Shown in pieces: positions 18,164-25,225 of a stretch of DNA of 64,000 bases. Below the pieces are notes generated by a model. It was not told the DNA's origin and ran no database searches. It worked only from the letters and a program-made list of their open reading frames with translations. Every line of letters begins with the position of its first letter. Position 1 is the stretch's first letter. The stretch is from RGIG7450 sp045648785 (lineage in GTDB: Bacteria; Bacillota; Clostridia; RUG12999), in the NCBI GenBank assembly GCA_045648785.1, contig JAZROP010000020.1, positions 1 to 64,000 of the forward strand. The letters are read 5' to 3'. Position numbers and translations under genes: made by a program.

Positions 18164-18516
18164 TGAAAAAGAAAAATATTATATCTGAAAACTATCTTGA
18201 ACGGGTGCCTGTCCGTGCAGACATTAAATGGTCGGTTGACGATACGGGTAAGGTTACTCTTGAGATGGAAAACAAAGGAGCTTTCAATCGGATTGCCCAA
18301 AAGCTTTTTAAAAAGCCAAAGATAAGCTATATTCATCTTGATGAGACCGGCAGTTTTGTGTGGCCGCTTATTGATGGTGAGAAAAGCATCTTGGAGTTGG
18401 GCAAGGGTGTGGAAACAAAGTTCGGTGAAAAGGCAAAACCTCTTTATGAACGGCTTGCCACATATTTCAGCATTCTCGAAAGCTATAATTTTATAAAGTT
18501 CAAACAGCCGTCCTGA
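18160..18516 (+). CDS. PqqD-family small protein coupled to the OPT transporter
   Basis: This is a 118-residue soluble protein whose second half (residues about 60-115) has the PqqD/RRE winged-helix pattern: ETGSFVWPLIDGEKSILELG, then an acidic helix and a final hydrophobic strand (YNFIKF). PqqD-type domains bind precursor peptides for modifying enzymes. Here there is no radical SAM or other maturase nearby, so that role is not supported by context. It overlaps the OPT gene by 4 bases (ATGA); a second ATG at 18163 is an alternative start. Its role is unknown; peptide binding next to a peptide transporter is the obvious hypothesis. Confidence 0.78.
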   Translation: MMKKKNIISENYLERVPVRADIKWSVDDTGKVTLEMENKGAFNRIAQKLFKKPKISYIHLDETGSFVWPLIDGEKSILELGKGVETKFGEKAKPLYERLATYFSILESYNFIKFKQPS

Positions 18517-18526
18517 AGGACGGCTG
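18505..18526 (+). other. GC-rich hairpin at the end of the OPT-PqqD unit
   Basis: The inverted repeat CAGCCGTCCT / AGGACGGCTG (18505-18514 with 18517-18526) spans the stop codon. Outer pairing is possible between AAAGTT (18495-18500) and AACTTT (18528-18533). No T run follows, so it may protect a 3' end or be a Rho-type end rather than an intrinsic terminator. Confidence 0.6.
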
Positions 18527-18570
18527 AAACTTTGAAATTAACTTTGGTTGAATGATTTCTTGTTCATTAT

Positions 18571-18598
18571 TTACAGTTTGAATAATTTGTGTTAAGAT
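18571..18598 (+). promoter_or_regulatory. Weak promoter candidate for the serine dehydratase gene
   Basis: TTACAG (18571-18576) and TAAGAT (18593-18598) are 16 bases apart, 20 bases before the start codon. The match is weak and is proposed because nothing better lies in the 102-base gap. Confidence 0.3.
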
Positions 18599-18618
18599 TT
18601 ATCATGGAGGTGGAGTTT

Positions 18619-19818
18619 ATGAAATCTCTTGTTGAATTGTATAAAATTGGCAGAGGACCATCAAGTTCACATACAATTGGTCCGGAAAAAGCATGCTTGG
18701 TTTTTATGAATGAAAATCCTGAGGCGGATTCTTTTAAGGCGGTACTGTACGGGTCACTTGCAAAAACTGGCGAGGGACATGGAACGGACAGGGTAATTAA
18801 AAAAACTTTCAGTCCAATACCTGCTGAGGTTGAATTTAATTACAGTGAGGATAATATTCCTCATCCAAACACAATGGATTTGATTGCATTTAAAGATAAA
18901 AAAGAAATAGCGTCGGAACGCGTTTTCAGTGTGGGCGGCGGAGCAGTTCGTTTTGATGGAAGAGAGGCTCTTGAAACGGAGGAAGTATATAATCTCACAA
19001 GTTTCAGCGAAATAGCCGCATATTGTAAGGAAAAAAACATCAGAATATGTCAATTTCCAGGTTGTTTTGAAAATGCGGATTTTGACGGTTATATGAAAAA
19101 AATATGGGAAACCATGAAGCAAAGTATTTCGAAAGGTTTGGAAGATGAGGGGATTTTGCCTGGAGGCCTTAATGTTCAAAAAAAAGCAAAGCAGCTTTTT
19201 GGACATGAACATATTGACGAATCTCCAGTTACCCGTGAAAACAGACTTGTGTGTGCATATGCATTTGCGGTGAGCGAACAGAATGCTGCGGGTGAAACAA
19301 TTGTAACTGCTCCTACCTGTGGAGCGGCAGGGGTATTGCCGGCTGTACTCTATTATCAGCAACAGAAAAACGGATATTCGGATGAACAGATTATCCGTGC
19401 GCTGATGACGGCAGGTATTGTCGGAAATCTTATAAAAACAAATGCATCCATTTCAGGTGCGGAATGTGGATGCCAGGCAGAGGTGGGAAGTGCTTGCGCA
19501 ATGGCGGCAGCTGCACTTGGAGAGCTTTTTGGACTGAGTATTGATAAAATAGAATATGCAGCAGAAATTTCAATAGAACATCATCTTGGACTAACATGTG
19601 ACCCGATATGTGGGCTTGTACAGATACCATGTATTGAGAGAAATGCCGTTGCTGCTATGAGAGCTATAAATGCGGTGAATATCGCAAGCTTTTTGAGTGG
19701 CACAAGGAAAATATCGCTTGATAATATAATTAAAGTAATGAAAGAGACTGGACTTGATTTATCAAATCGGTACAAAGAAACATCAGAGGCCGGAATGGCA
19801 AAAATAACAATAAATTAA
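18619..19818 (+). CDS. L-serine dehydratase, iron-sulfur type, single chain
   Basis: This oxygen-sensitive [4Fe-4S] enzyme deaminates L-serine to pyruvate and ammonia. The 399-residue protein joins the beta-type N-terminal domain (GRGPSSSHTIGPEKA) and the catalytic alpha-type domain in one chain. The alpha region shows APTCGAAGVLPAVL, SISGAECGCQAEVGSA and DPICGLVQIPCIERNA, with the cysteines expected to hold the cluster. ATG at 18619 is chosen because GGAGG lies 8 bases upstream; the longer in-frame GTG and ATG starts have no such site. It sits alone between the OPT unit and a terminator. Confidence 0.92.
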   Translation: MKSLVELYKIGRGPSSSHTIGPEKACLVFMNENPEADSFKAVLYGSLAKTGEGHGTDRVIKKTFSPIPAEVEFNYSEDNIPHPNTMDLIAFKDKKEIASERVFSVGGGAVRFDGREALETEEVYNLTSFSEIAAYCKEKNIRICQFPGCFENADFDGYMKKIWETMKQSISKGLEDEGILPGGLNVQKKAKQLFGHEHIDESPVTRENRLVCAYAFAVSEQNAAGETIVTAPTCGAAGVLPAVLYYQQQKNGYSDEQIIRALMTAGIVGNLIKTNASISGAECGCQAEVGSACAMAAAALGELFGLSIDKIEYAAEISIEHHLGLTCDPICGLVQIPCIERNAVAAMRAINAVNIASFLSGTRKISLDNIIKVMKETGLDLSNRYKETSEAGMAKITIN

Positions 19819-19846
19819 AGGAGCTGTGAATACAGCTCCTATTTTT
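19819..19846. terminator. Bidirectional terminator between serine dehydratase and yitT-like genes
   Basis: A perfect 9-bp stem AGGAGCTGT / ACAGCTCCT (19819-19827 with 19832-19840) has loop GAAT and a T run on the plus strand. Converging genes share it. Confidence 0.88.
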
Positions 19847-20682
19847 TATCTGTAAATATAAAATCCATTACCGAAAATCTGCTGCGACTCGGCGTAGACA
19901 ATAAACGCACCGGGGTCAATATCAAGAATTTTATTCTGAAATTTATGAATCTCCTTTGACTTTAAGGCGCAGAACAGAACATTTTTTTCTGTAAATGTAT
20001 AAGCACCTGTTGCTTTTATAAGTGTTACTCCGCGAGGAGATGTAGAAACAAGCGTTTTTGAGATTTCTTCACCTTTGTCGGTTATTACAAAAGCCATTTT
20101 TGAAATATTAAGACTTCTTATGAGCCAGTCTATCGCAGTTGTTGAAACGAAAAGCGAAATGATGCCGAAAAGTGCAAGCTCTATGTTTTTGAAAACAAGC
20201 AGAGATATAAAAATAATGGCGCCATCAACTATAAGAAGCATTTTCCCGATGGGAAGATTGGGATTTTTGTATTGAAGCAGTCTGCCTAGAATATCTGTTC
20301 CGCCGGTAGATGCACCTGCTACAAAAGCAAGAGCTATTCCAAAGCCATATAGTGCACCGCCAAACACTGTCGAAAGTACAGTATCGGTTATTATGTGGGG
20401 AAGATAGGAAAAGAGCTGTACAAAAACAGAAATAAGTCCTGCTCCGAAAATGGTTTTAACGGTAAAGGATTTACCGAGAACCTTGAGACCGGTCAAAAGC
20501 AGTATTGCGTTAGTTACAGCGTAACTGAGACCGGGAGCAATTCCGAATGTCTGATAAAGTATTGTCGAAACACCCGAAACACCGCCGCAGACAATCTTGT
20601 TAGGAGTTAAAAAAACAGCAACGGCAAAGCCAGTTATTGCAGTTCCGATTATTGTAAGAAGTATGGATTTTAATTTGGTCAT
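19846..20682 (-). CDS. YitT-family membrane protein with C-terminal DUF2179 domain
   Basis: This 278-residue protein has five or six N-terminal membrane segments in the YitT pattern (GFAVAVFLTPNKIVCGGVSG, FVAGASTGGTDILGRLLQYK). A soluble domain of about 80 residues follows (DUF2179 type, with GVTLIKATGAYTFTEKNVL and DIDPGAFIVYAES). The molecular function of the family is not established; a role as a transporter with a ligand-binding tail is only suggested by the architecture. It is convergent with the serine dehydratase and divergent from the SOS-type polymerase gene. Confidence 0.88.
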   Translation of the reverse strand: MTKLKSILLTIIGTAITGFAVAVFLTPNKIVCGGVSGVSTILYQTFGIAPGLSYAVTNAILLLTGLKVLGKSFTVKTIFGAGLISVFVQLFSYLPHIITDTVLSTVFGGALYGFGIALAFVAGASTGGTDILGRLLQYKNPNLPIGKMLLIVDGAIIFISLLVFKNIELALFGIISLFVSTTAIDWLIRSLNISKMAFVITDKGEEISKTLVSTSPRGVTLIKATGAYTFTEKNVLFCALKSKEIHKFQNKILDIDPGAFIVYAESQQIFGNGFYIYR

Positions 20683-20773
20683 TTAAAATTCTCCGTTTCA
20701 ATTAATCTTACAAAAATATTATAGGACAGAAAAAGGGTGGTGTCAACATAAAAAAGTAAATTAAGTTTTTATA

Positions 20774-20802
20774 TTGACAACCGACAATATTGACGGTATA
20801 AT
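20774..20802 (+). promoter_or_regulatory. Consensus promoter of the Y-family polymerase/YolD operon
   Basis: TTGACA (20774-20779) and TATAAT (20797-20802) with a 17-base spacer are an exact sigma-A consensus. The LexA box begins 7 bases after the -10, at the expected transcription start. Confidence 0.92.
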
Positions 20803-20808
20803 TAAAAA

Positions 20809-20820
20809 GAACAAATGTTC
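20809..20820 (+). promoter_or_regulatory. LexA (SOS) operator
   Basis: GAACAAATGTTC matches the Gram-positive LexA/DinR box core GAAC-N4-GTTC. It covers the expected start site of a consensus promoter and precedes a Y-family DNA polymerase gene, a classic SOS target. LexA bound here would block transcription until DNA damage. Confidence 0.85.
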
Positions 20821-20843
20821 GATTAAGAACAGGGGGCTTGAAA

Positions 20844-22100
20844 GTGTATAAAATATATTTGTGTATAGATTTAAAAAGCTTTTATGCTTCTGTTGAAGCA
20901 GTGGAACGAGGACTTGACCCATTTAAAGCAAATCTTGTGGTGGCGGATTCTACAAGAGGCAGAGGGGCAATCTGCCTGGCAGTTACACCGGCACTTAAAA
21001 ATGTTGGCGTAAAAAATCGATGCCGGCTTTTCGAGATTCCGGAAAACATTAAATATATAACAGCGAAGCCTCGTATGAAATATTATATGGATTATTCTGC
21101 ACATATTTACTCGATTTATCTGCGGTATATCAGTAAAGATGATATTTATGTATATTCAATTGATGAGTGTTTTTTTGATGTTACCTCTTATCTTGACTTA
21201 TATGACAAAACTCCGCGTGAGATGGCAAAGATGCTGATGGATGCGGTTTATACTGAAACGGGAATTTCTGCAAGTGCAGGAATAGGGACCAATTTATTTC
21301 TCGCAAAAGTGGCGCTGGATGTTACGGCAAAACATTCGCGCGACAGAATAGGATTTTTAAATGAAGAGGAATTTCAAAAGAAACTATGGCACCACAGACC
21401 TATAACCGATATATGGAACATAGGAAAGGGGATTGCAACAAGACTCGAAAAATATGGAATTTATGATTTGTACGGAGTGGCACACGCAGATGAAAAAAAG
21501 CTGTATAAGGAATTTGGAGAGAATGCGGAATTTATTATAGACCATTCCAAAGGATATGAGCCTTGCACAATAGCGGAAATAAAAAGTTATGTACCTCAAT
21601 CGGAATCCTTTTCAAACAGTCAGATTTTATTTGAGGATTATGAATTTGAGGATGCGCTTTTAGCTTTAAAGGAAATGGTGGACCTGCTTGTGCTTGAGCT
21701 GGTTGATAAGGGGATGTTTACAAATTCAATTTCTCTTATGATAGGCTATTCGGGTAAAACAGGTAAGCGTTCAGGCGGTACGAGAAAGTTGAATAATTTT
21801 ACAAATTCAGCGGAAAAGCTAATGGCGGAATTTGAGAGGTTCTTCAAAGAAAAGGCAGATAAAACCATGCTTATCCGTAAACTTACAGTGGGGTTTAATA
21901 ATCTGAGTAAAAGTGAGTATGTAAATTTAGATTTCTTTTCGGATTATGAGGCTGAAGAAAAGGAGCTTAAAAAGCAACAGGCGATTTTGAATATTAAAAA
22001 GAAATATGGTAAAAATGCTGTTTTAAAAGGAATGAATTTACAGAAAAAAGCAACCACGCCAATACGAAACAGACTAATAGGGGGGCATAACGGTGAGTGA
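20844..22100 (+). CDS. Y-family translesion DNA polymerase (UvrX/YqjW-like)
   Basis: This error-prone polymerase copies damaged templates. The 418-residue protein opens with YLCIDLKSFYASVEAVERG, where the Asp binds metal and the FYASVE stretch is the family steric region. It has YSIDECFFDVT with the catalytic Asp-Glu pair, GIGTNLFLAKVALD, and a helix-hairpin-helix region (IWNIGKGIATRLEKYGI). The C-terminal little-finger domain is present. GTG at 20844 is preferred because AGGGGG ends 7 bases before it; the TTG at 20838 is too close. A consensus promoter with a LexA box lies upstream, and a YolD-like gene overlaps its end. This is the uvrX-yolD arrangement known in Bacillus. Confidence 0.92.
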   Translation: MYKIYLCIDLKSFYASVEAVERGLDPFKANLVVADSTRGRGAICLAVTPALKNVGVKNRCRLFEIPENIKYITAKPRMKYYMDYSAHIYSIYLRYISKDDIYVYSIDECFFDVTSYLDLYDKTPREMAKMLMDAVYTETGISASAGIGTNLFLAKVALDVTAKHSRDRIGFLNEEEFQKKLWHHRPITDIWNIGKGIATRLEKYGIYDLYGVAHADEKKLYKEFGENAEFIIDHSKGYEPCTIAEIKSYVPQSESFSNSQILFEDYEFEDALLALKEMVDLLVLELVDKGMFTNSISLMIGYSGKTGKRSGGTRKLNNFTNSAEKLMAEFERFFKEKADKTMLIRKLTVGFNNLSKSEYVNLDFFSDYEAEEKELKKQQAILNIKKKYGKNAVLKGMNLQKKATTPIRNRLIGGHNGE

Positions 22101-22392
22101 CAGAGCAAGACAGTTTATGCCTTTTTCGGCGCTTAAAGGATTTCATGAGATGCTTCGGGAAAAAGAGCGAGTAATTACAGCTAAAAAGGTATTGTCTGAG
22201 GATGACTTAAATGAACTTTCGAGCAAGCTTGTACTTGTAAGAAAAGGCATGCTTATAAAAGTGGTATATTTTTATGAGGGGGAATATATTAAGGCGGAAG
22301 GAATGGTTGCAAATGTGGATTTTACATTCCGAACACTAACGGTTGTCAAAACAAAGATAAAATTCGACGATATTCTTGAAATTTCTTTTTAA
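22093..22392 (+). CDS. YolD-like protein
   Basis: This 99-residue protein of the YolD-like family (PF08863 type) starts SDRARQFMPFSALKGFHEML, the family signature. Relatives sit next to UvrX/YqjW polymerases in Bacillus and are thought to assist or regulate them; a mechanism is not established. It starts with GTG inside the end of the polymerase gene (8-base overlap), with a GGGGGG stretch 7 bases upstream. It is therefore translationally coupled and under the same LexA-controlled promoter. Confidence 0.88.
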   Translation: MSDRARQFMPFSALKGFHEMLREKERVITAKKVLSEDDLNELSSKLVLVRKGMLIKVVYFYEGEYIKAEGMVANVDFTFRTLTVVKTKIKFDDILEISF

Positions 22393-22397
22393 ATGTA

Positions 22398-22426
22398 TTG
22401 ACAAAATTTGAAAGGGGGAGTATAAT
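22398..22426 (+). promoter_or_regulatory. Consensus promoter of the metal-efflux operon
   Basis: TTGACA (22398-22403) and TATAAT (22421-22426) are 17 bases apart, an exact consensus. It lies 5 bases after the YolD-like gene and overlaps the operator region. Confidence 0.92.
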
Positions 22427-22427
22427 A

Positions 22428-22463
22428 GTATTAATATATGAGCAAATGTTCATATATTAATAC
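22428..22463 (+). promoter_or_regulatory. ArsR/SmtB-type operator palindrome
   Basis: A perfect 14-bp inverted repeat, GTATTAATATATGA and TCATATATTAATAC, flanks an 8-base centre. The inner part (ATATGA...TGTTCATAT) resembles the 12-2-12 operators of CzrA/SmtB-type repressors. It begins 2 bases after the -10, so a bound repressor would block initiation. The ArsR-type gene at 24584 in the same operon is the likely binder. Confidence 0.88.
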
Positions 22464-22482
22464 TAAAAGGGGAGAGACAGAT

Positions 22483-22701
22483 ATGAAAAAAACATATAAA
22501 ATTGAGGTTGATTGTGCTAATTGTGCAAATAAAATGGAGCAGGCGGCGAGTAAAACAGAAGGCGTATTAAGTGCTGTTGTAAATTTTATGGCACTTAAAA
22601 TGACAGTTGAATTTGTGGACGGAGCGGATGCGGATTCTGTTATGAAAAATGTAATAAAAGCTTGTAAAAAAGTGGAATCTGACTGCGAGATTTATATATA
22701 G
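22483..22701 (+). CDS. Stand-alone heavy-metal-associated (HMA) domain protein
   Basis: This 72-residue protein has the HMA fold pattern. The metal-binding loop DCANCANKMEQAA carries a CxxC motif (Cys-Ala-Asn-Cys) of the Cd/Zn type, usually found at the N terminus of CadA-like ATPases. Here it is a separate protein 4 bases before an ATPase that lacks such a domain, so it probably delivers metal to, or regulates, that pump. ATG at 22483 follows GGGGAGA; an upstream in-frame ATG at 22438 lies inside the operator and is rejected. Confidence 0.9.
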   Translation: MKKTYKIEVDCANCANKMEQAASKTEGVLSAVVNFMALKMTVEFVDGADADSVMKNVIKACKKVESDCEIYI

Positions 22702-22705
22702 TACT

Positions 22706-24571
22706 ATGAGTAAAAAACAGAAAAAGATGCTAGCGAGGATAATTGCTTCAGCGACAGTTATTCTTATTGTTAATATTTTAAAACCGCCGAAACTGCTGAA
22801 TTTTGCTCTTTTTATGCTGGCTTATTTTATAATTGGTTATGATGTTCTTAAAAAAGGGATAAAGGGCATTATAAACAGGCAGGCGTTTGATGAAAATTTT
22901 CTTATGGCAATTGCGACGGTTGGTGCGATCATTCTCGGTGAATATACTGAGGCGTCAGCAGTTATGCTGTTTTATCAGACGGGTGAGCTTTTCCAAAGCT
23001 ATGCTGTTGGGAAAAGCAGGCGGGCTGTAAGTGAACTGATGGACATCAGACCTGATTATGCAAATATCCTAAATGAAAGTGGCGAACTTACAAAAGTGGA
23101 CCCGGAAGAAGTTGAAACAGGAAGTTATATTGTGGTTTTGCCAGGAGAGAAAATACCCATTGATGGAACTGTCGTGGAAGGGAACTCATCCCTTGGCACT
23201 GCTGCTTTGACGGGAGAAAGTATCCCGCGAGAGGTGTCTGCGGGCGATGAAGTTTTAAGCGGATTTATAAACCTTTCGGGTGTACTTAAAATAAAAACTG
23301 TTAAGCAATTTTCGGAATCAACGGTGGCAAAAATACTTGAGCTTGTTGAAAATGCAAGTGCAAGAAAATCAAAATCGGAAAAATTTATATCAAAATTTGC
23401 TGCAGTTTATACACCGGCAGTGTGTATTGCTGCTTTGGCGATTGCACTTGTTCCGCCTGTGTTTGGTCAGATTTTCAGCGGTAATGCCATGCTGTCTGTG
23501 TGGATATACCGAGCACTCACATTCCTTGTGGTAAGCTGTCCGTGTGCTCTTGTAATAAGCATACCGCTTACATTTTTTGCGGGGATTGGCGGAGCTGGTA
23601 ACGCTGGAATACTCATTAAAGGTTCAAATTATATTGAAACGCTTGCAAATGTTAAATATGTGGTTTTTGACAAAACCGGTACTATGACAAAGGGCGTTTT
23701 TAAAGTTAATGCTGTACACCATAATAAGATGTCGGAGGAAAAACTGATTGAGTATGCAGCGCATGCGGAATGTTTTTCACACCATCCAATAGCAGCTAGC
23801 TTAAAAGGTGCTTGCATATCGGAGATTGATGAAAAGCGAGTTGAAAAGGTCCGGGAAATAAGTGGCTTGGGAATTTCGGCTGAGGTGGACGGAGAAGTAG
23901 TTCTTGTCGGAAACAGCAAGCTTATGGAGAAGATGGGAATAACATATAAACCATGTCATCACTATGGCAGTATAGTCCATGTTGCTATTGACGGGGAATA
24001 TGCAGGGCATATCGTTATTATTGATGAAATAAAACCTGAATCGGTACAGGCAGTGAAAAACCTTAAAACAACAGGAATTTTGAAAACTATAATGCTTACG
24101 GGAGATATAAAAGCCACGGGAGAAAAGGTGGCGGAACTTGTTGGAATAGACGAGGTACATGCCGAACTTTTGCCGCAGGATAAGGTTGAAAAGCTGGAAA
24201 ATATAATTTCCCTGACGAAAACCGGAAAGGTTGCATTTGTGGGTGATGGAATAAATGATGCACCGGTACTTGCAAGGGCGGACATTGGAATTGCTATGGG
24301 GGCGATTGGCTCGGATGCCGCGGTTGAGGCGGCTGATGTGGTCCTCATGGATGATAATCCGCTAAAAATTACCAAAGCAGTAAAGGTTGCAAAAAAATGT
24401 ATTTCCATAGTTCATCAAAATATTGTTTTTGCAATAGGAATTAAGCTGATTTGTCTTGTTTTAAGTGCTGTTGGTGTTGCAAATATGTGGTTTGCTATTT
24501 TTGCAGATGTGGGCGTTATGATAATAGCTGTTTTAAATGCAATCCGTGCGCTAAATGTGAAGAAACTTTAG
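22706..24571 (+). CDS. cadA: Cd/Zn/Pb-type P1B ATPase
   Basis: This membrane pump exports divalent soft metals using ATP. The 621-residue protein has the P-type machinery: membrane CPC motif (VSCPCALVIS), phosphorylation site DKTGTMTKG, the HP motif ECFSHHPIA, actuator GTAALTGESIP and hinge VGDGINDAPVLA. The conserved Asp and Gly near the C terminus (FAIFADVGVMIIAVLNAIRAL) fit the Zn/Cd group. There is no N-terminal HMA domain; that function sits in the separate upstream protein. Cadmium or zinc specificity is inferred from the membrane motifs and the sensor. Confidence 0.9.
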   Translation: MSKKQKKMLARIIASATVILIVNILKPPKLLNFALFMLAYFIIGYDVLKKGIKGIINRQAFDENFLMAIATVGAIILGEYTEASAVMLFYQTGELFQSYAVGKSRRAVSELMDIRPDYANILNESGELTKVDPEEVETGSYIVVLPGEKIPIDGTVVEGNSSLGTAALTGESIPREVSAGDEVLSGFINLSGVLKIKTVKQFSESTVAKILELVENASARKSKSEKFISKFAAVYTPAVCIAALAIALVPPVFGQIFSGNAMLSVWIYRALTFLVVSCPCALVISIPLTFFAGIGGAGNAGILIKGSNYIETLANVKYVVFDKTGTMTKGVFKVNAVHHNKMSEEKLIEYAAHAECFSHHPIAASLKGACISEIDEKRVEKVREISGLGISAEVDGEVVLVGNSKLMEKMGITYKPCHHYGSIVHVAIDGEYAGHIVIIDEIKPESVQAVKNLKTTGILKTIMLTGDIKATGEKVAELVGIDEVHAELLPQDKVEKLENIISLTKTGKVAFVGDGINDAPVLARADIGIAMGAIGSDAAVEAADVVLMDDNPLKITKAVKVAKKCISIVHQNIVFAIGIKLICLVLSAVGVANMWFAIFADVGVMIIAVLNAIRALNVKKL

Positions 24572-24583
24572 GAGGAAAAGAGA

Positions 24584-24937
24584 ATGAATTACGATGTGTG
24601 TGATTCGGTTGAAATACATTCAGAACTTATAAAAATTGTAAATGAGCAGCTTCCTGATGAGGAAAAACTTTATGACCTTGCAGAGCTTTTTAAAGTTTTT
24701 GGTGACTCCACCAGGATACGGATACTTTTTGTGCTTTCCAGCGCAGAGGTTTGCGTATGTGACCTTGCAGAGGCACTCCATATGACACAGTCAGCTATTT
24801 CACATCAGCTGAAAATTTTAAAGAGTAGTAAGCTTGTGAAGTGTCGAAGAGAAGGAAAATCGGTGTTTTATTCACTTGCTGACGGGCATGTAGGGACAAT
24901 AATCAAACAAGGTATGGAACATATTGAAGAAAGTTGA
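24584..24937 (+). CDS. ArsR/SmtB-family metal sensor repressor (CadC/SmtB type)
   Basis: This winged-helix repressor of 117 residues should release DNA when metal binds. The core LFKVFGDSTRIRILFVLSSAEVCVCDLAE contains the CVC pair of the alpha-3 metal site, as in CadC, with a further Cys and His near the N terminus (YDVCDSVEIH). The recognition helix is TQSAISHQLKIL. Near the C terminus the spacing D-x-H-x10-H-x2-E equals the alpha-5 zinc site of SmtB/CzrA. Having both sites resembles CadC. It is the third gene of the operon and likely binds the palindrome at 22428. Confidence 0.93.
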   Translation: MNYDVCDSVEIHSELIKIVNEQLPDEEKLYDLAELFKVFGDSTRIRILFVLSSAEVCVCDLAEALHMTQSAISHQLKILKSSKLVKCRREGKSVFYSLADGHVGTIIKQGMEHIEES

Positions 24938-24946
24938 GGAGAAAAA

Positions 24947-25198
24947 ATGAAATATACTTATAAAACAAAAGGAACCTGCAGTGCACAGATAAATTTCAAT
25001 ATCGAAGGAGATATTGTGACCGATGTCACATTTATGGGTGGATGTAACGGAAATCTTAAGGCTATTGCAAAGCTTGTTGACGGCATGACTGTGGCTGAAA
25101 TTGAAGAAAAACTGCTTGGAAATACTTGTGGATTTAAAAATACATCGTGTGCAGACCAGTTGGCACGGGCGGTAAGAGAAGCAAAAGAGTCGAAATAA
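24947..25198 (+). CDS. TSCPD-domain protein (TIGR03905 type)
   Basis: This 83-residue protein has the pattern KTKGTCSAQINFNIEG, VTFMGGCNGNLKAIAKLV and NTSCADQLARAV, with conserved cysteines typical of the TIGR03905/TSCPD family. The domain also occurs at the C terminus of some ribonucleotide reductases. Its function is unknown; the cysteines could bind metal. It starts 9 bases after the ArsR-type gene and ends just before the terminator, so it is probably part of the metal-efflux operon. Confidence 0.85.
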   Translation: MKYTYKTKGTCSAQINFNIEGDIVTDVTFMGGCNGNLKAIAKLVDGMTVAEIEEKLLGNTCGFKNTSCADQLARAVREAKESK

Positions 25199-25225
25199 AA
25201 AAGGGGCAAAAAATGCCCCTTTTTA
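25198..25225. terminator. Bidirectional terminator of the metal-efflux operon and the lysR gene
   Basis: A perfect 11-bp stem (25198-25208 with 25214-25224), core AAGGGGCA / TGCCCCTT, has a 5-A loop with A and T runs on the two sides. Confidence 0.92.

Noticed and set aside
18160..18516. RiPP biosynthetic cluster suggested by the PqqD-like protein
   Set aside because: No radical SAM, cyclodehydratase or precursor peptide gene lies nearby; the neighbours are a transporter and serine dehydratase.
22438..22482. Longer HMA protein starting at 22438
   Set aside because: That start lies inside the operator palindrome at the transcription start and lacks a ribosome binding site; 22483 follows GGGGAGA.
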